64,000 nt of DNA from Arctopsyche grandis (lineage: Eukaryota; Arthropoda; Insecta; Trichoptera; Hydropsychidae): NCBI RefSeq assembly GCF_051622035.1, contig NC_135357.1, forward strand, positions 36,253,691 to 36,317,690, given 5' to 3'. Shown piece by piece: positions 36,396 to 50,950 of the stretch; position 1 is the first letter of the stretch; each line of letters opens with the position of its first letter. A program made the translations under genes and the position numbers. A model generated the notes under the pieces. The model saw only the letters and a list, made by a program, of their open reading frames with translations, searched no databases and was not told the origin of the DNA.

Positions 36396-39260
36396 AACTT
36401 ATAAAAGGAATGAGTGCACTTAGCACTAACGCATTTAAAATTTCGTGATTTTTATTTTTTTGTCGTTTATTCATCTGATATCTTTTTTGTTTAGATTTCC
36501 TTTTATTTTGATTCGGGTTTATATTCAATTTAATGCAATGTTCAGTAACTTCAAAATTTTCATCTAAACTATTTTCTCGAAAATTCCTAAAATCATTAAC
36601 GAGCCCCTGAATTAATAAAGATGATCTATAAATATCCTGTTCTTTCTTCTGAAGTGTAATGTTAACCTTATTCAATTTATCAAGTATGAGATTTCAAAGA
36701 TTTTAAAATACAAAAAAATTAAAATTGTACATTTCAAAGTATAACGGTTCGTAAATGAATATGAATTAGCAAAATTATGACCGTTTCTTATGATATTCAA
36801 AACTGAAAGTGTTATACATACTTTCATATATCCTCATATTAATCGTGAACTGCTTCCACTGCTTTCGATTTTGAACACCATCTCGTATCTAAATGTTTTT
36901 TTTGGCTAATTATGATGAACGATGATATCTTTTTTCCATCTATTAATAGATGATGGAAAAAAATGAGTTTGTAAGGTTCCAAAAATTTCGAAATTTTCAA
37001 AAGTATCAGAAGTAAAACATGTATAACGCTCCCTCAAACAAAATACATAATTGAAACATAATATGTACTATGTATATAGAAATGGATATTTCAAAAACCC
37101 ATCGAATTCTTCTTAGATTTTACAAGTTTTATTTTTATTTAAAAAAATAGGCGAGGGGCACCTTCGGCGCCCCTCGCATCGAGCGCCTTTACCACTCGCC
37201 CATTTGCCGTAGCCTCGCTACAGCACTGGTTTGCATGTAAAAAATATGCGAATTAATGCATAAATATGTACATTTTGAGCATTTATGAATTGACTTGTTT
37301 TTCAAGTATGTAAAAAGTGATTTAAATTAGCTAAAGTGCGTAATACAATTTTTTATTAAATGTAGATAGATATCTGAGAAATGTTGATGTGTACATTTAT
37401 GAATTATGTAAATGTAATCGAATATACCTATATACATATATATGTAAGGAAAAAGTTAATTTAATTTAAGACCAAATGTCAAAAAATGATTGGTTTGTAA
37501 ATTTTTTTCTACATAGGATTAAATATCAAAATGATGATATTTTTAGCAATCACAACTTTCGTGTATATATTACATTTAATATACAATACGCACATAGGAT
37601 TAGTTAAAAAAAACATAGATAAAATAATAATAGTTAAAATGTTCGCCTACATATGGTCACCCATGTGAATTCCCCTTTGTGAACGTATTTAGCACGGGAT
37701 CGTTCTAAAGGTCAGCCAAATTAGTAGATTTGTAAAAATAGAATGTACGTTTTCGACATTTTAAATTCAATTGCGCCGATTTTTTTAAATTACTAGATCA
37801 GGTTTTACGTACAAATCCATTTCTTACATATACATACGTACATACATATGTATATTTTTGTACTACTCAAATCTTGATTATATGTAGACTATACCTATAC
37901 ATGATGAAAGTAAAATGTAAGGTTATTTATAGATCCTACAAAGCTATGTATGTATGTATTCACATTGCATAGACCTTTGTTTGTTAAAATTAACCTGCAG
38001 TATCAAGTCAATGGGACCGTGTGCGGTCTACTTGCGTAAGTCGTACCACCTACCACTGGGTGACGTTAAATATGATACATCTTGGCACACGTAAATCCCG
38101 ATTCCTGAATACGACATACGACATAAATCCCGAATAGAATAAAAAACTAAAAACTTGAGCCCAAAATTAAGAGGACAAACTTAATATTCAACTTCTAATT
38201 TATTCGCCCACCCAGGTGACTAGTTGGTGACCAGGTGACAAGTTGCTGTTGTTGATCAAATAATTTAAAAACGTATGACACGAAAGGGAGGCTATCATTA
38301 TATTTATTTTTATTTAAATAATTAATACTTTCTTCTTATTATGCCCATAGCAAACCATTGACACTAATCGTATTTTAATGAAACTAACGAGGGCTACTTA
38401 CGAAAGTCTATTGCGTTTATACTACGCATTATATTGTTTCAAAATTAATGCATTCTTAGATAAAAATTTGATGTTCCCTTTCTAAAAGTACTTGTGATAA
38501 TATGATAAATGACACTCTTGTATTTGCCCTCAGCAAATACTCCATTTTGCCGGAAATTGAGTGTAAATTTGACAACGGCGCTCCTCATGTTTGATAAACC
38601 TCATTTTAAATACAAAAAACTAATATAAAGCATATATTTATGTTGATTTTAAGTCGTTTAAAATAAGACGATTTTCATCATTGAAAGATCGTGGTCGTTG
38701 TTAGCGATGTTACGAGCGCTTTTTCCGCACGTATCCAAAGAAACGTCAAATCAATGCTCGATGATTACTTCAGGTTTTCAAAAGCTTCTCTCCCACTCGA
38801 ACGAGTTGAACAAAGATAGATTGTTTTACGGGACATCTTTATTTATTTTTACAGATGAAAAACCATGCGAAACGCGCCAAGAATGCTGCAGGAAATAACG
38901 CAATCGCAACACTTCCGGAAGTTCATACTCATATTAAACGAAACAAATGAATATTTTTACAATTCAACTTACTTTTTATTAAAACTTTCTTTATATATTT
39001 TATTCCATGCGAAATTTAATAGAGAATTTTATTAATATAAATGTGCTTTTGAAAATTTGCCACATATGTATCAAAACAAAATAAAGTTTTCACACTGTTA
39101 GAATAATTTTTCATAGAATGCAATTTTGATATTGATGAATACAATATCAATACAGTAAGGATTTTATTACATATTTTGGTAAATATGATATCAGAATATT
39201 TAATATCTTTCGTTTTTTTTTAAATGCACTACTTATTTAACTATTTTTAAATGCATTATA
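36396..39260. other. Spacer with scattered repeat debris, no gene seen
   Basis: A - strand frame of about 107 residues (36675-36352) is Asn/Lys-rich and unrecognised. A GC-rich hairpin, GCGAGGGGC...GCCCCTCGC, lies at about 37151-37178 after an A run, looking like a transposon end. Otherwise AT-rich with TACATATGTA-type words. Confidence 0.4.
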
Positions 39261-39261
39261 T

Positions 39262-39550
39262 TGAAGAGTATTCAAAGGTAAGTGGAGTCAGGTCGAGGTA
39301 CAAGAAAACACGCAGGCAGGTTCCAGGTCTTTATTGCTGCTCGTTCGGTGGAGGTCAGGATCCGAATGCCACCGTTCGAGATCGCACCATACTTATAAAT
39401 ATTCAGCGCTCAGCGCATGCACGTTATGACCCGTATAGTCATTGGTCAAGGAGTCGGGTGTAGCCATTGGCCGCAACGCCCGACTCCACCATTGGTCGGC
39501 GTCACCATGACGTCACCGGTCTACGGGGCGTCTCTCTATGTAACGTTACA
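39262..39550 (-). mobile_element. Solo LTR (TGTAACGTTACA type), 289 bp
   Basis: On the - strand it runs from TGTAACGTTACA to TACTCTTCA, with 4-bp duplication ATAT at 39258-39261 and 39551-39554. Inside are a TATTTATAAGTA TATA-like box and AATAAAGACC (poly(A)) in the right order for an LTR. A 4-bp duplication is usual for Ty3/gypsy-type integrases. Confidence 0.85.
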
Positions 39551-39784
39551 ATATATTATTTTTCTTTAAGAATTGAGTATTTTTTATTACAAAATGACCC
39601 ATGACAATGAACAAAAATAGAAAATGGTATTCCAATTAATTATATTCCAGATTTAACTTCGCCATTTTTTATATTGAATGATAAAAAATGGCGATGTTTC
39701 AAACCGATCGGAAGAATGTAGGAATATTGCCTGAACCATTAGCGAAGTGAAACATACAAAAGCCTTGTAAAAAGATTCAACACA

Positions 39785-39998
39785 TAGAATATACATATAA
39801 TTTCGAAAGAGACTTTGTATGTAAGGTTTGGGTGGTAGAATCCGTGATGTTAAGTTTAATAAAAAAACAAATGAATATTCAAATAAATTTAAATAAAATA
39901 CAACTTCAAATAAATTTAATAAAATGTTTACTATTAGATTAGCCATGTTTAATCGGTTTATATTACAAACACCGAGCGAAGCCCGATAAAACCATTAG
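39785..39998 (+). mobile_element. Helitron-like 3' copy (GAGCGAAGCC family)
   Basis: Ends ACCGAGCGAAGCCCGATAAAACCATTAG next to T (end at 39998). The upstream ATGTTTACTATTAGATTAGCC and the TTCGAAAGAGACTTTGTATG near the start match the copies at 56.7-57.96 kb. The terminal CTAG has decayed to TTAG. Confidence 0.55.
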
Positions 39999-41855
39999 TA
40001 ATTTATAAACGAACGATAGTTCAGATTTCCTAAACATTTACGATATCATTATCAAAACTAAAAATTTTCATAAAATTGTTTGTATAATAAAATCAATATA
40101 AATATTTTATAAAATGATTATTTAACACATTTTGAATTGTGACAAATGCAAAGTATGAGCAAATAATATGCCCTGTATGAAATTTTCCTCCGAATTTTTA
40201 TTAAAGTCGTTAAGGTTTTACAACAGTTTACGAATTCAATTAGTGCTATAATGTAAAGAAACCGTAAAAATCCCTATGCTTACGCATTTTCGTATTATGC
40301 GTGTCATAAAACGCGTTTCAAGCTGAGAAGTAAGTATTCTAAACTTTTTTTAGCTAAATAATCTCATCTTTCTGAAGAAAACCTACACAAAAAAAAACTC
40401 ATTCGCCGCAAAAGTAACCGTTGAAGTAGAGTGACGTCAATCGAAAAGTGTCAATCAATTTTCAGTACACTCGCTATTTTTTTTATATTATTTTTTAGTT
40501 ATTGTGCGATTCAGTTGTTGAATGTTACAATCAATTCTGGTAACGAACAAGGCATCCGACCTTTGCATTGGAGAACTGTCAAAGGGATGACGTAAAAAAC
40601 TAGCATGTTTTTAAGACATTTCGAAAATTAACCACGCAAAAATAACAAATACACATGTGGCATTTCTTAGCTGATTTAATAAGAGACCGTGGACCCACGT
40701 ATGTAACTCTTTCCGCCTCGGCTATTGACGTCTGCTGTACGATTGCTTTTTTTTTCGGAAATGAAAGCAGCCCTTCCGCACTCGTTTCCGGATTAAATAT
40801 CCGTATTGTTTCACCGCTGTACGTGGAATTATTGATGAACCATTTATTGATTGTAGTCCAGTGGTCACGGAAAGGCACGCCATGAATGGGGTACAAATTA
40901 AAAAATCATGACCATGCCGTGTGCGATTCGTTGCCATAATGCCATTCGTTGTTGTTGTCGTCATCTTGACACGTTTCTTTCTGTCTGAAAATCGAATCTA
41001 AAAGTACATAGAATCGATTCGATGCTAGCTGTTTCGTTCGTGTGTGTTAAAAAGGATCATAACTGGTGACGACTCATCAAATGCCAGGCCTAAAAGCTCA
41101 TGATGATTCAGACACGGTTAAAACTGATATGTATGTATGTACATATGTGTAAATCAATTTGGTTTAGTCACCGACAAACATAAACTGGCGGTTAGAAATC
41201 AGATGGTAGTTTCGTAAGTTATCTAATCTACACATGTACTGTTGTGGAAATATCAGTCCAAATGGATCATTTTTGCAAAACTGGAATCAAACACTACTAA
41301 AAACAAGTACAAATGTCACCTATATATCAAAATGCCATCTTAAATAGGTTTCCCAATGGATTCACTTTGGCCACCAATGTATGTATAGGTCTGTTACCGA
41401 GTGTTGGTGCGAACAAGTGCTCTTGTGTAGTGTCAGTGAATAGGTGTATAGCTATCACACTACATTCAATAATAAAAATACCGTCTGTCTCTTTCGCGCG
41501 CTTGTGTGAGTACGAGAACGCGCCAACTCTCAGTTATGTATATGTCACATGCTACATTTAAGACGGATATTACACATGCAATGTTTGTCGACAATCAACG
41601 AATGCAGACTACATTGCTGCGACATAATATGGAAGGGAAGTCGATTTTGTATGGAACCGTCTCAAGCATGGCCCGCACAGCCCAAGCCGGGCCCCTGAGC
41701 TAGCCTGAAGTTTCAAAATTTAAATTAAAAATCATTTCACAATACACATTAAGAAGTAATAAGATTGAGGATCACCTGATAAGTGATAACGTATACATAC
41801 ATATTTTCACAAGTTTCAAATAAAAGTCATGGGGTTAAAATAATAGCTAAGGTAT

Positions 41856-42299
41856 TGTTACGTACATCGCGGATTAAGCGAATAGAATCCCAGAGACTAT
41901 GTGACCGTTCAAGGGTTATCTGTTAACGGATTAATGAAGTGCTTACACTTAGACCAACGGATATCTGTTATCGGATTAACTAAGTGCTTGCACTTACTTC
42001 CAGGATTATATCTGGACTCTAAGTGCATTAAGGCTAAACAATGACCGTTATTAGGCCTTTCTCAGAATCGGTACAGGGAGACCCGATGTCGTGGAAATAC
42101 ATATCCGAATACGTGACTATACAACAGGTAAACAGATTAGACGTCCTGAGAGATCTACCCTTTATAAGGCGGTACGTAGGCGATATCATGGCATTCTGGA
42201 CTGAGCACTGCCAGTACGTGTATCCCCTTAATCATCAATAAATTCTGTGAAACGACTGTTGGCCTTTTACTTGGATCCTCCACCCACCCCTACGCAACA
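41856..42299 (+). mobile_element. Solo LTR S1 (TGTTACGTAC family), 444 bp
   Basis: Starts TGTTACGTACATCGCGG, ends CACCCCTACGCAACA, flanked by GTAT at 41852-41855 and 42300-42303. It contains CTTTATAAGGCGG (TATA-like) and CAATAAATTCTG (poly(A)-like). Long subfamily with a repeated (TTAACTAAGTGC-type) segment, like S4 at 57258. Confidence 0.9.
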
Positions 42300-42787
42300 G
42301 TATCACCGATAAGTTACTACTTGAACATACATACATAAGTACGAAGGCGAAATACACAATTTCAAAATAAATTGATTTCGGTGCTGGGCCCCCTCACGGG
42401 CTAGAGCCGTGGCTGTCCCCCCGATGCCCGGGCCATGGTATCAAGCAGTGGTGTAGTGTTAAATTTTGAGGTGCCGTTACGCTCGATTTGCAAATTTTTT
42501 TTTGCACAATTTTTTTCAATTCAATTCTATAATTTTTTTGCATACCCGAGATTTCATATTTTGACTGACATGATCAATTATATTTGTTGCACTATAACGT
42601 GAATGCAAACTATGGCTAATTTCCAATCCATTTAATTCTTGTAAAAGGAATAGATCAAAACAGAATATGGTCTAGGTATCATGTTTAGCTATAAAATATA
42701 CAGTTCTAAAAACTTTACTGGTTGATAAAATTTCCGAATCATTCATAATATCTAATTTTTTTTCAAAATGCTGCTCTTTCGTACTTA

Positions 42788-43096
42788 CTACATATAATTT
42801 ACATTACAACAAATATAATATCCAATATTATTAGACTTACATATTAAAAAGGGATATTTGCGTTTTTTTTCTTCCCACATTTCCGTACTCCAAACATCTG
42901 GCCAGGAAGACACACATATCGCATCACACACATCACTATCACTACTATCATTTATTATATTTATACTAACAGATTTTAAATTGATATTATTTTCTTTATT
43001 TGATTTTACAGACGCAACACTGTTTTCAGATTCATTTAATTTACTTCGTTTAGCAAAAAAAAATTGTATCGAACATTGCTTTCGTTTTGAAGCCAT
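42788..43096 (-). pseudogene. hAT-like transposase N-terminal (TTF-type) fragment
   Basis: 102 residues starting MASKRKQCSIQFFFAKRSK, a polar linker, then WSTEMWEEKKRKYPFLICKSNNIGYYICC. This resembles the start of hAT transposases with a TTF-type zinc finger (basic MxxKRKQ...FF opening, then W...YP(F/W)L...G.xC..C). Ends without the dimerisation domain. A separate hAT C-terminal piece is at 48495. Confidence 0.5.
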
Positions 43097-43106
43097 TTTT
43101 ATTTAA

Positions 43107-44425
43107 GAAAAATATTTTTATAATCTTAAATCAAAATTAAATACGTATATTGTAAATGTATAATGCAGAAAAAAATCAATATTCAACATATGGTTAAACT
43201 ACTTAATGACTAAACATGAATTTTAATTATTATTATCCCTTATTCCGTTACTCCTTAATTTATGGCGTAACTTCTCGTGACCATACAAAAAAATCAGACC
43301 CTTTTTTTGCATTGTGCAAGAAATGCATCAAGTGTCATCCATCCTCAAAGCAAAATGCGTCATCTTCAAAGCAATTTTCGAACGATTAATGTATCCTTCA
43401 GAAAAAGGTCCAGGGCCATTTATTTTGTTAATGGGTCCATGAAAGGGGACCAATATTTAAATGTGCTAAAGACACATCTGATGCCTCATATATATATAGC
43501 CCTCCTTGTTTATCGAACTTGGGTGAAAAATATTGCAAAAGTGGTAAAATTTTTCCAAAAAAATTAAAATTTTATGCTAATTATTTTGATTTTTGAAATT
43601 TTTATGGCGGGTCGCGACCCGGCGCTGATAATAGGTAGCGGGACGCCGTACCGGCTATTCTGCAACCCTGGTCTCAAGAATTGAGTTGGATAAAGTCAGC
43701 AAACCAACGGTCGACTTGAGCTCTAGATTTATTAATTTTGACACTGATGTTTTCCATGTCGCAATGTGTCAAGTTTCACAAAATTGAGTGCATACTTTTT
43801 ATTTTGATTAAGTTATCATAATAATTCATTTTCCAGAATATATCTTTTGTTTCATTCGAAACCATGACGAATCCATTACAAAAACACATTCATAAATTGA
43901 ATTATTGCTTTTTATCGCTATTTTTGTTCATTATTAATACGATGTAGTTGACTCATCTTAAAGCTATCTTTTAAAATATCTGTATTTCAGTGATCAAAAT
44001 TTCATTGAAAATCTGTTATCACTTATCAACCGATCAACGAATATTAGAATTTAAAATTAATAGGAAAAGTTAAAAATTAAACTTTATACGGAGATATTGT
44101 ATTGACGCAAGTACGTGTGTCCTCACCATATATTTTATCATAACTTTTGACATGAATGATAACCGCGCAATCAAACAATCGATGTCAATCCGTACAAATA
44201 ATAGCGGAATGCGTACACGTCTTGTGGGAAACGGTATTAGATGAATGATAGTGTCATTGTATTTGGAATCATTGAATGTAGTAAAAATGATGAATTACGT
44301 AGATTTAATTAGGATTATCAGAATGTATCATACATATATCACGTCACACGTGACGTAGAGCTACTCGGAACAAACATACATACATATCTGCATTGAATAC
44401 ATGCGACACGGGAAATGTGTAATAT
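43107..44425. other. Spacer, no gene seen
   Basis: AT-rich. At 43605-43672 a GC-rich tail reading, on the - strand, CAGGGTTGCAGAATAGCC looks like one end of a hAT-type element; its partner end was not found. Confidence 0.4.
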
Positions 44426-44429
44426 CATT

Positions 44430-46540
44430 TTTTATTTTATTTTTATTTATTTTTATTTAAATAGGCACACATACAGAATAAAATATAAAAAGAAAGTTGT
44501 ATAATGAGACAAAAAATAATAATAAACATAAATAAAAATATAATATTCCATTTACAGTGAGCACCACATGGTGATATAAAAATGTAAAATTACAAAAACA
44601 TCAAGATTTAAAAAAAAAGAAAAGAAACAGATAAAGAAAAAGATACAGATAAAGTAAAAAAGAAAAAGAAAGACTATAAGGGTGAAGAAGCAAATCAACC
44701 ACATATTATTTTCTTCACCTTTGTCCTAAAAATACCAAAAGAGTCACTAAAGAGGTCAGGACAATTATCTAAGCTATCGTAAATACGGCATATACGAACA
44801 ATTGCACTATTGAAAGAGGTGTTGCTTTGACAAATTGGTGGATAAAAAAGATTTGTGCATCTGGTGAATCGGGCATTAACGTTAAAATTAATCTCGCTTA
44901 AAACAGATGTGTCAAGAATACCATTAGCAATCTTATATAAAATTAACAAATCAGAAACCCTTCTACGCTGAGACAAACTTGCAATATGGAAAAAAGAAAG
45001 TCTGTCATTATAAGATGGTAACAGTTTTTTAAGACCAGTCTTATAGGATAAATGGCGCAAAAAACGCTTCTGGATTGTTTCTAAATGCTCAATGTGAGTT
45101 TGGTAATAGGGAGACCATATAATTGAGGCATACTCCATATTACTACGAACTAAACTGTAATAGAGTAGAATCAGAGTATGGGGATTCTTAAAGGGCTTCG
45201 CAACTCGGCAAATAAATCCCAAGAGTTTATAAGATTTAGTAACAATATGATTAATATGTTCATTAAATGATAGTTTGGAATCTATAAGTATACCTAAGTC
45301 TCTGGCACAATTTTTTGCTGTAAGATCTACGTTATTAATATTGTAAGTAAAGTCAATTAGGTTACGATTTCTGGAAAGTGTCAATGAGAAGCATTTAGAA
45401 ATATTGAGATGCATAAGGTTTACATTACACCATTCAGATATTATATCAATGTCGGATTGTAATTTTAAGCAATCCGACTCACTATTGATAGGATGGAAAA
45501 CCTTAAGATCATCGGCATAAAGTAAGCATTGACACTTCAGTAGGGGGATTAGGTCATTAATAAAAATAATAAACAGAAGTGGTCCAAGGTGAGAACCTTG
45601 AGGAACTCCTGAAAGGATTATTCTAGGGGCAGATGAGAAACCCTTAATTGTAACCAATTGACTTCTCAAATTAAGATAAGAAGTTAGCCATCTAAGTAAA
45701 TTGCCATGAATTCCAAATTTAGATAATTTACGAATTAGCAAACCGTGATTAACCTTGTCAAAAGCCTTTTGAAAGTCTGTATATATAACATCTACTTGTG
45801 TACGAGTATTAAGATATTTATAAATTGTGGTAGTGAATTCAATAAGATTAGACACGGTTGATTTTTTTTTAACAAATCCATGTTGTTCCTGTGCAATTTT
45901 AGGCACTACATGAGAATAAATATGATTATAAGTTAAACATTCAAAAATTTTAGCAAAACAGGATAAGATACTTATTGGTCTATAGTTATTACAAAGTGAT
46001 TTATCGCCAGACTTGAAAATAGGTACAATATTGGCTAGTTTCCATTTAGAAGGGAATACACCAGCAGATAAAGAATTGTTAAAAATTATAAATAAGGGTT
46101 CCACAAGTTCCAAATAACAAGTTTTAATAAAGTATGGAGGTATGCCGTCAGGTCCCTTATTTACATCTAAATTTAATAGGACATAAGTAATCTCCTTTTT
46201 TTCAACATATATTTTATCAACAGTACGAGCAATTGTCAATGTGAGCGTCCACATATGAAAGGGAGCAATCATCATTGTTATGCATAGATGAAAAATATTC
46301 CGAAAACAATTCACACATATCTAAGCCAGATGAGGCACAAATGTTATTAAATTTTAAAGTTTCGGGCAAAGAATTACCCTTGCATTTAGACTTGGTGTAA
46401 GACCAAAAGCATTTAGGGTTCAGTGAAATGCGGGATTCAGTATATGACAAGTAGTCAGTATGGCATTTGGACAACAGTCTCTTGGAGCGAGTTCTTAATA
46501 ATGCAAAGGTGTCGTAATCTCTGGGATTACCAAAGACTTA
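44430..46540 (-). pseudogene. Jockey-like non-LTR retrotransposon, 5'-truncated, frameshifted
   Basis: The - strand encodes most of a reverse transcriptase. Upstream is RDYDTFALLRTRSKRLL and NPKCFWSYTKSK (46520-46217); after one frameshift near 46215 comes KGPDGIPPYFIK, YRPISILSC, DFQKAFDKVNH, GVPQGSHLGPLLF, the catalytic LLYADD, CARDLGILIDSKLSF, LVRSNMEYASIIWSP and a C-terminal segment to TAG at 44695. An (AAAAT)n-type tail follows at about 44430-44465. No endonuclease domain remains. The 3' half is intact over 500 codons, so the copy is fairly young. Confidence 0.9.
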
Positions 46541-47093
46541 TCAGTTCAAAGCATTTGACAATAAAACAATAAGAGTGTATGAAAGATTGGAATTTCTTTG
46601 AAAGGCATATCCAGTCGGGCAAGTGACGTGTGCGAAGTGTGCGATGCACACAGGCTTATCAAAGGAAAGGCGCATAAAGGGATAAGTTTTTATTATTTCG
46701 ATGCTTTTCTTTGTTTAAAAAAATCATTTTAAACAGTAGCACATTTGATCCTAGATATTATATAAAATGGCAGTGGTCTTTTGTGACCAGTAAACTTTAT
46801 GGATTTCTCCGTTGCTGTGAAAGTGCAAGAGAACGAGATTTATCAGTTAAATGCTGTTAATGGCAGGGCTCGAAATGGAGAGAAGAGTGAATTTCAGAAT
46901 AAATTTAAAAACGAAGCGCTCCCTCGTGAAAAATCCACTATTTCCGTAGCCTTTCGTAAATTTAAAAATTCTCTCTGATAAGAAAATTTGAATAAATTCA
47001 AATTATTTATTTATTTGATAAATTCGCTAAAGCGAACGTATCCAATACATCAGAATTTATTTGAGAAATTCTGACTCATCACTCAAAAACGTG

Positions 47094-47606
47094 TCAGTAT
47101 GTTATAAAGAATAATTTAACGTCGTCTGCAAACAAGAGACATGAAGCCTTGCGTAGTACTTTAGGGAGGTTATTAATAACTATTGTAAATAATAGAGGGC
47201 CTAAGGTGGACCCCTGAGTTACACCAGATCGCGTAAAATATGAAGGAGATTCATAAATACCATATCTAACAAATTGCTTCCCATCACTAAGATAAGAAGC
47301 AAAGAGTTTAATACGACGTGGAGAAAAGCCCACTTCAGCTAATCTGATCATAAGAGCGTCATTATTGACAAGATCAAAGGCTTTACGAAAGTCAAAGTAG
47401 GCTACATCAACTTGTTGACTACCGTCAACTTTAGACATGGTATAATATGAAAAGCAGGCAAGATTAGTGGTAGTGGAACGACATGGTGAAAAACAATGCT
47501 GCTCATCACACAGCAATCTTTTGAACTGCAAAAGAATCAAACGGTGAAGGATATTATCAAAAATTTTGGGAATAGCCGAGATGATAGCAATAGGTCTGTA
47601 ATTTTA
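47094..47606 (-). pseudogene. Second non-LTR reverse transcriptase fragment
   Basis: Single - strand frame from NYRPIAIISAIPKIFD through FDFRKAFDLVNND, GVTQGSTLGPLLF to LLFADDVKLF. The palm motif is FADD, and only the fingers/palm remain; both ends are truncated. It differs from the 44.4-46.5 kb element, so it is another lineage. Confidence 0.85.
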
Positions 47607-48494
47607 TATATATATATACATATGTACGGTTCGAGTGATTATTGCGCACAAAGCAATCTCACGCTCATTAGTAAAATCTCGATCACGGAACGTCTGGCGC
47701 CCACAATGTGCGAAATAATCCGTTTATCCATATGTACATACATATGAAGACTTTTGAAGATATTCTTCTTCGAACAGTGACCCATTAAGCTCATATTCTT
47801 CACCAAGCTCTAGAATTCCACAAAAACCGTCAAGGCGTATTTTTATGATATTCGAGGGTGCAAACCCTTTTTTTGTGGAATTCAATTGCGTAAGTTCTTC
47901 TTGAGCGCCTATTCAGTGCAAATCAGTGCTTTCTTCCGGGAAAAGTTTAACTTTTATATCCGGTGTCTGGCGCCTTGTCAGCGATTAAAAATACGGGCAT
48001 GTGTCATCGGTTAGATGTGTAAAATTTCACTTAACGACCCTTGCATTTTCACACTCTATACACATATGTACATATGTACATATATTGAAATCTTGGGCAA
48101 CCATTTTGCATTATCGCAAAATATCACATTGACACTAATTATAGACTAATTATTTGGCACGATTCAGAAACATTCAGACAAATACAATTTTTTATATCAT
48201 ATACATACATACATATGTACATATATGATATGATGTATGATATGATATAATGAAGTATTATACATACATATACATTGTATGTACAGACAAGTTTCGATTA
48301 CGTCTTTTATTCAAGGCAGCGTCAGACAAATTTTTATTTTATGACATCTGGGCTCTTGCGAAGATGAGTGATGGAATTCCGCTTATTGCAAATTTGATCA
48401 AAAGTCGAATGTTTCGTTTGCACTTTCACTGGCGAAAATTAATATTGAGGATGCTGAAAAGTGGTCAGTATTTTATAAAAGTTTAGAAATTTCC

Positions 48495-48723
48495 AGTCGA
48501 ATTTGACTTCTTAGAATATTATCGTGAGAAGATTTGTTCAAAGTTGAAACTTATGAAAAATTATTCGAGGTTTTCCATGGCTGAGTCAAGGCTTACTAAT
48601 CTTGCGATATTGTCAAATGAAAGTGATTTGGCAAATATAATTGATTTTGATGAAGTGATTTTATATTTTGCAATTATGAAAGCCAGAAAAGTGACATTTG
48701 AAGAAGTTTGTATTATATTATAA
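48495..48723 (+). pseudogene. hAT transposase C-terminal (dimerisation) fragment
   Basis: Reads EFDFLEYYREKICSKLKL, then AESRLTNLAILSNESDLA and IIDFDEVILYFAIMKARK to TAA (48721). The RL.NLA.LS.E.....IDFD..I..FA..KARK pattern is the C-terminal end of hAT transposases. The rest of the gene is absent. Confidence 0.65.
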
Positions 48724-50069
48724 TAATATTATATAGTTAAATAAGAAATAATTAAAAAAAAATAAAGAAATTATTTTAACAGTATGTATGTTCAGTTCTA
48801 GTAAGTCTCTAAATCGGATCGACCACAGTATATATTGTTTTTGAAGATTTTTTGTGTGTTTATACGGAAAAAATATAAATTCAATTCGTTTAAAATTAGG
48901 TACATATTCGAATTTTCAAGTTAATAAAATATAAATTGAAAGCTAATATATTTACTTTATCTACTAATATATTTACTTTATTATTAATGTACGTAGTAAC
49001 AATAGATGAAGTTTTTTTTTTTGTTTTATTTACAAGAAACGTGGGGTTGGTAATACCCTTATAAGTTGGTAATATAATTGGGGTGATATCCTGACTGCTT
49101 GCTGTTGTAGGTGAAACCAACCCTAGCGACGCTACTGTACCTATGTACATATATGTAATTGTATGTAAATACCGTGTAATTTTCATTTATCTATCGACCA
49201 CATTGCAAAATATTTGCTCGATATGTATTGCAATGCCAAATGTACTTTATTCTAGAAAATTCTGTTTGTTATTGTTTCGACGCAGCAGGATAATTGATTA
49301 ACATTCTCCTTTTTTCAAGGTTTTTAAAAATTATAAAATAAATGCTGCTAAATGCCATCCTTTATCTACCAGTGGATGCTGAATGATTATGATTATGAAA
49401 TGTTAAACAATCACAAATGTGTGGACGATTTGGAATTTTTTTAACGTAACTATGTATATTTTACCTCGTACTGAAATGTAATATGATCACATTATCAACA
49501 AATGACAGAACTCTTCACAGTGCGGCCAAAATAACGACAAAATAATTACAATCCCAAAAATAACGTTAATTATAACTAAGTTTAACTTTTTAAATGAAGT
49601 ATAATATATATAAAAACGGACGCCATGTATGTATGTTTGTGGGAATGTGGCGAATGCGTCGGCCAGTATGGAGATTTAAAAAAAAAAACAAATTTTAGAA
49701 TTCGATCGTGTCGCGTTCGGTTCGTTTCGCGGAGAGGGGGGGGGGCAACTGAAATGTGCTCCTGATATTGAGCGAGTTGGGACGGGTGGGGTCAGCATCA
49801 GATGCACGGAAGCGTACACTCATATCCACGAAGACACATACACAAATTCATTCATCATTCAACGCGGGCGAAAGGCGCATAATTTGCCTATAAATTACCC
49901 TACACTATAATTATATAAATTATTTATTTATATAATTTTAACTATCTCGCTAATTTCAAAAATACATTCTTAATTACTTTATGTATAAATTTATATGCAC
50001 TGTTCTTACAGCGTACAATGATGCAGCGTACACAACACAAATTTGTGCTCTACTAATACGAAGTTTTTG

Positions 50070-50555
50070 GTCACAATTTTACCGGTTTAAAATTCACGAC
50101 ACATCCAATTAACCCTTTTAAACGAAATCAAAAAATAGTGTGGCCAGAATACTATCTTAATAAACATGTTTCAATAGAAAATACTCAATATAATATAGTA
50201 TTAACAGTGGGAAAAAATCACAAGTGAAAATACGTAATTTTGACTGTTGATTTGAACTGGACGACTACTTAGAGAGATTTGAAAGCTGAAAAGTACTACA
50301 ATTGAAAGATAAAATACCCGACTCTAGATTCCAATATTCGTTTTGAACAGAAAATTAACAGATTTTGAGAAATCGACCAAACAACACCAAGATATAGAAA
50401 AATCGCGCGAATTAAAAAACACATATATCTCTGAATCTCGAGCCAATCAACACTTTTTATTACCAGATTCGTGTTCACTGGACATAGATCTATAAGAAAA
50501 GTCATATCCCGTATCTGAAACATTTTAAAAGTCGTCATTTGTCGAACAGTGCTAT
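50070..50555. repeat. Interspersed repeat R2, copy 2
   Basis: Matches 9940-10410 almost throughout in the same orientation. Its end (GTCGTCATTTGTCGAACAGTG) is exactly where LTR S2 is inserted. Confidence 0.75.
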
Positions 50556-50950
50556 TGTTACGTACGCCGCGGATTAAGCGAATAGAATCCCAGAGACTGT
50601 GTGACCGTTCAAGGATTATCTGTTACGGATATCTCTTAACGGATTAACTAAGTGCATACCGTGCGACCGGTAAAAGTGGTTTCAAGGATTAGCGACAGGC
50701 TAAGTGCAAGTAAGCTAAACAATGATTGCACTTCTCATACCGTGGGAATACATATCCGAATACGTGACTATACAGTAGGTAAACAGATTAGACGTCCTGA
50801 GAGATCTACCCCTTATAAGGCGGTACGTAGGCGATATCATGTAATTCTGGACTGGGCACTGCCAGTGCGTGTATCTCCTTAATCATCATTAAATGTTGTG
50901 AAACGACTGTTGGCCTTTTACTTGGATCCTCCACCCACCCCTACGCAACA
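50556..50950 (+). mobile_element. Solo LTR S2 (TGTTACGTAC family), 395 bp
   Basis: TGTTACGTACGCCGCGG to CCCTACGCAACA, flanked by CTAT at 50552-50555 and 50951-50954. Right of it, 50954-51055 matches inverted 3785-3905. Confidence 0.9.
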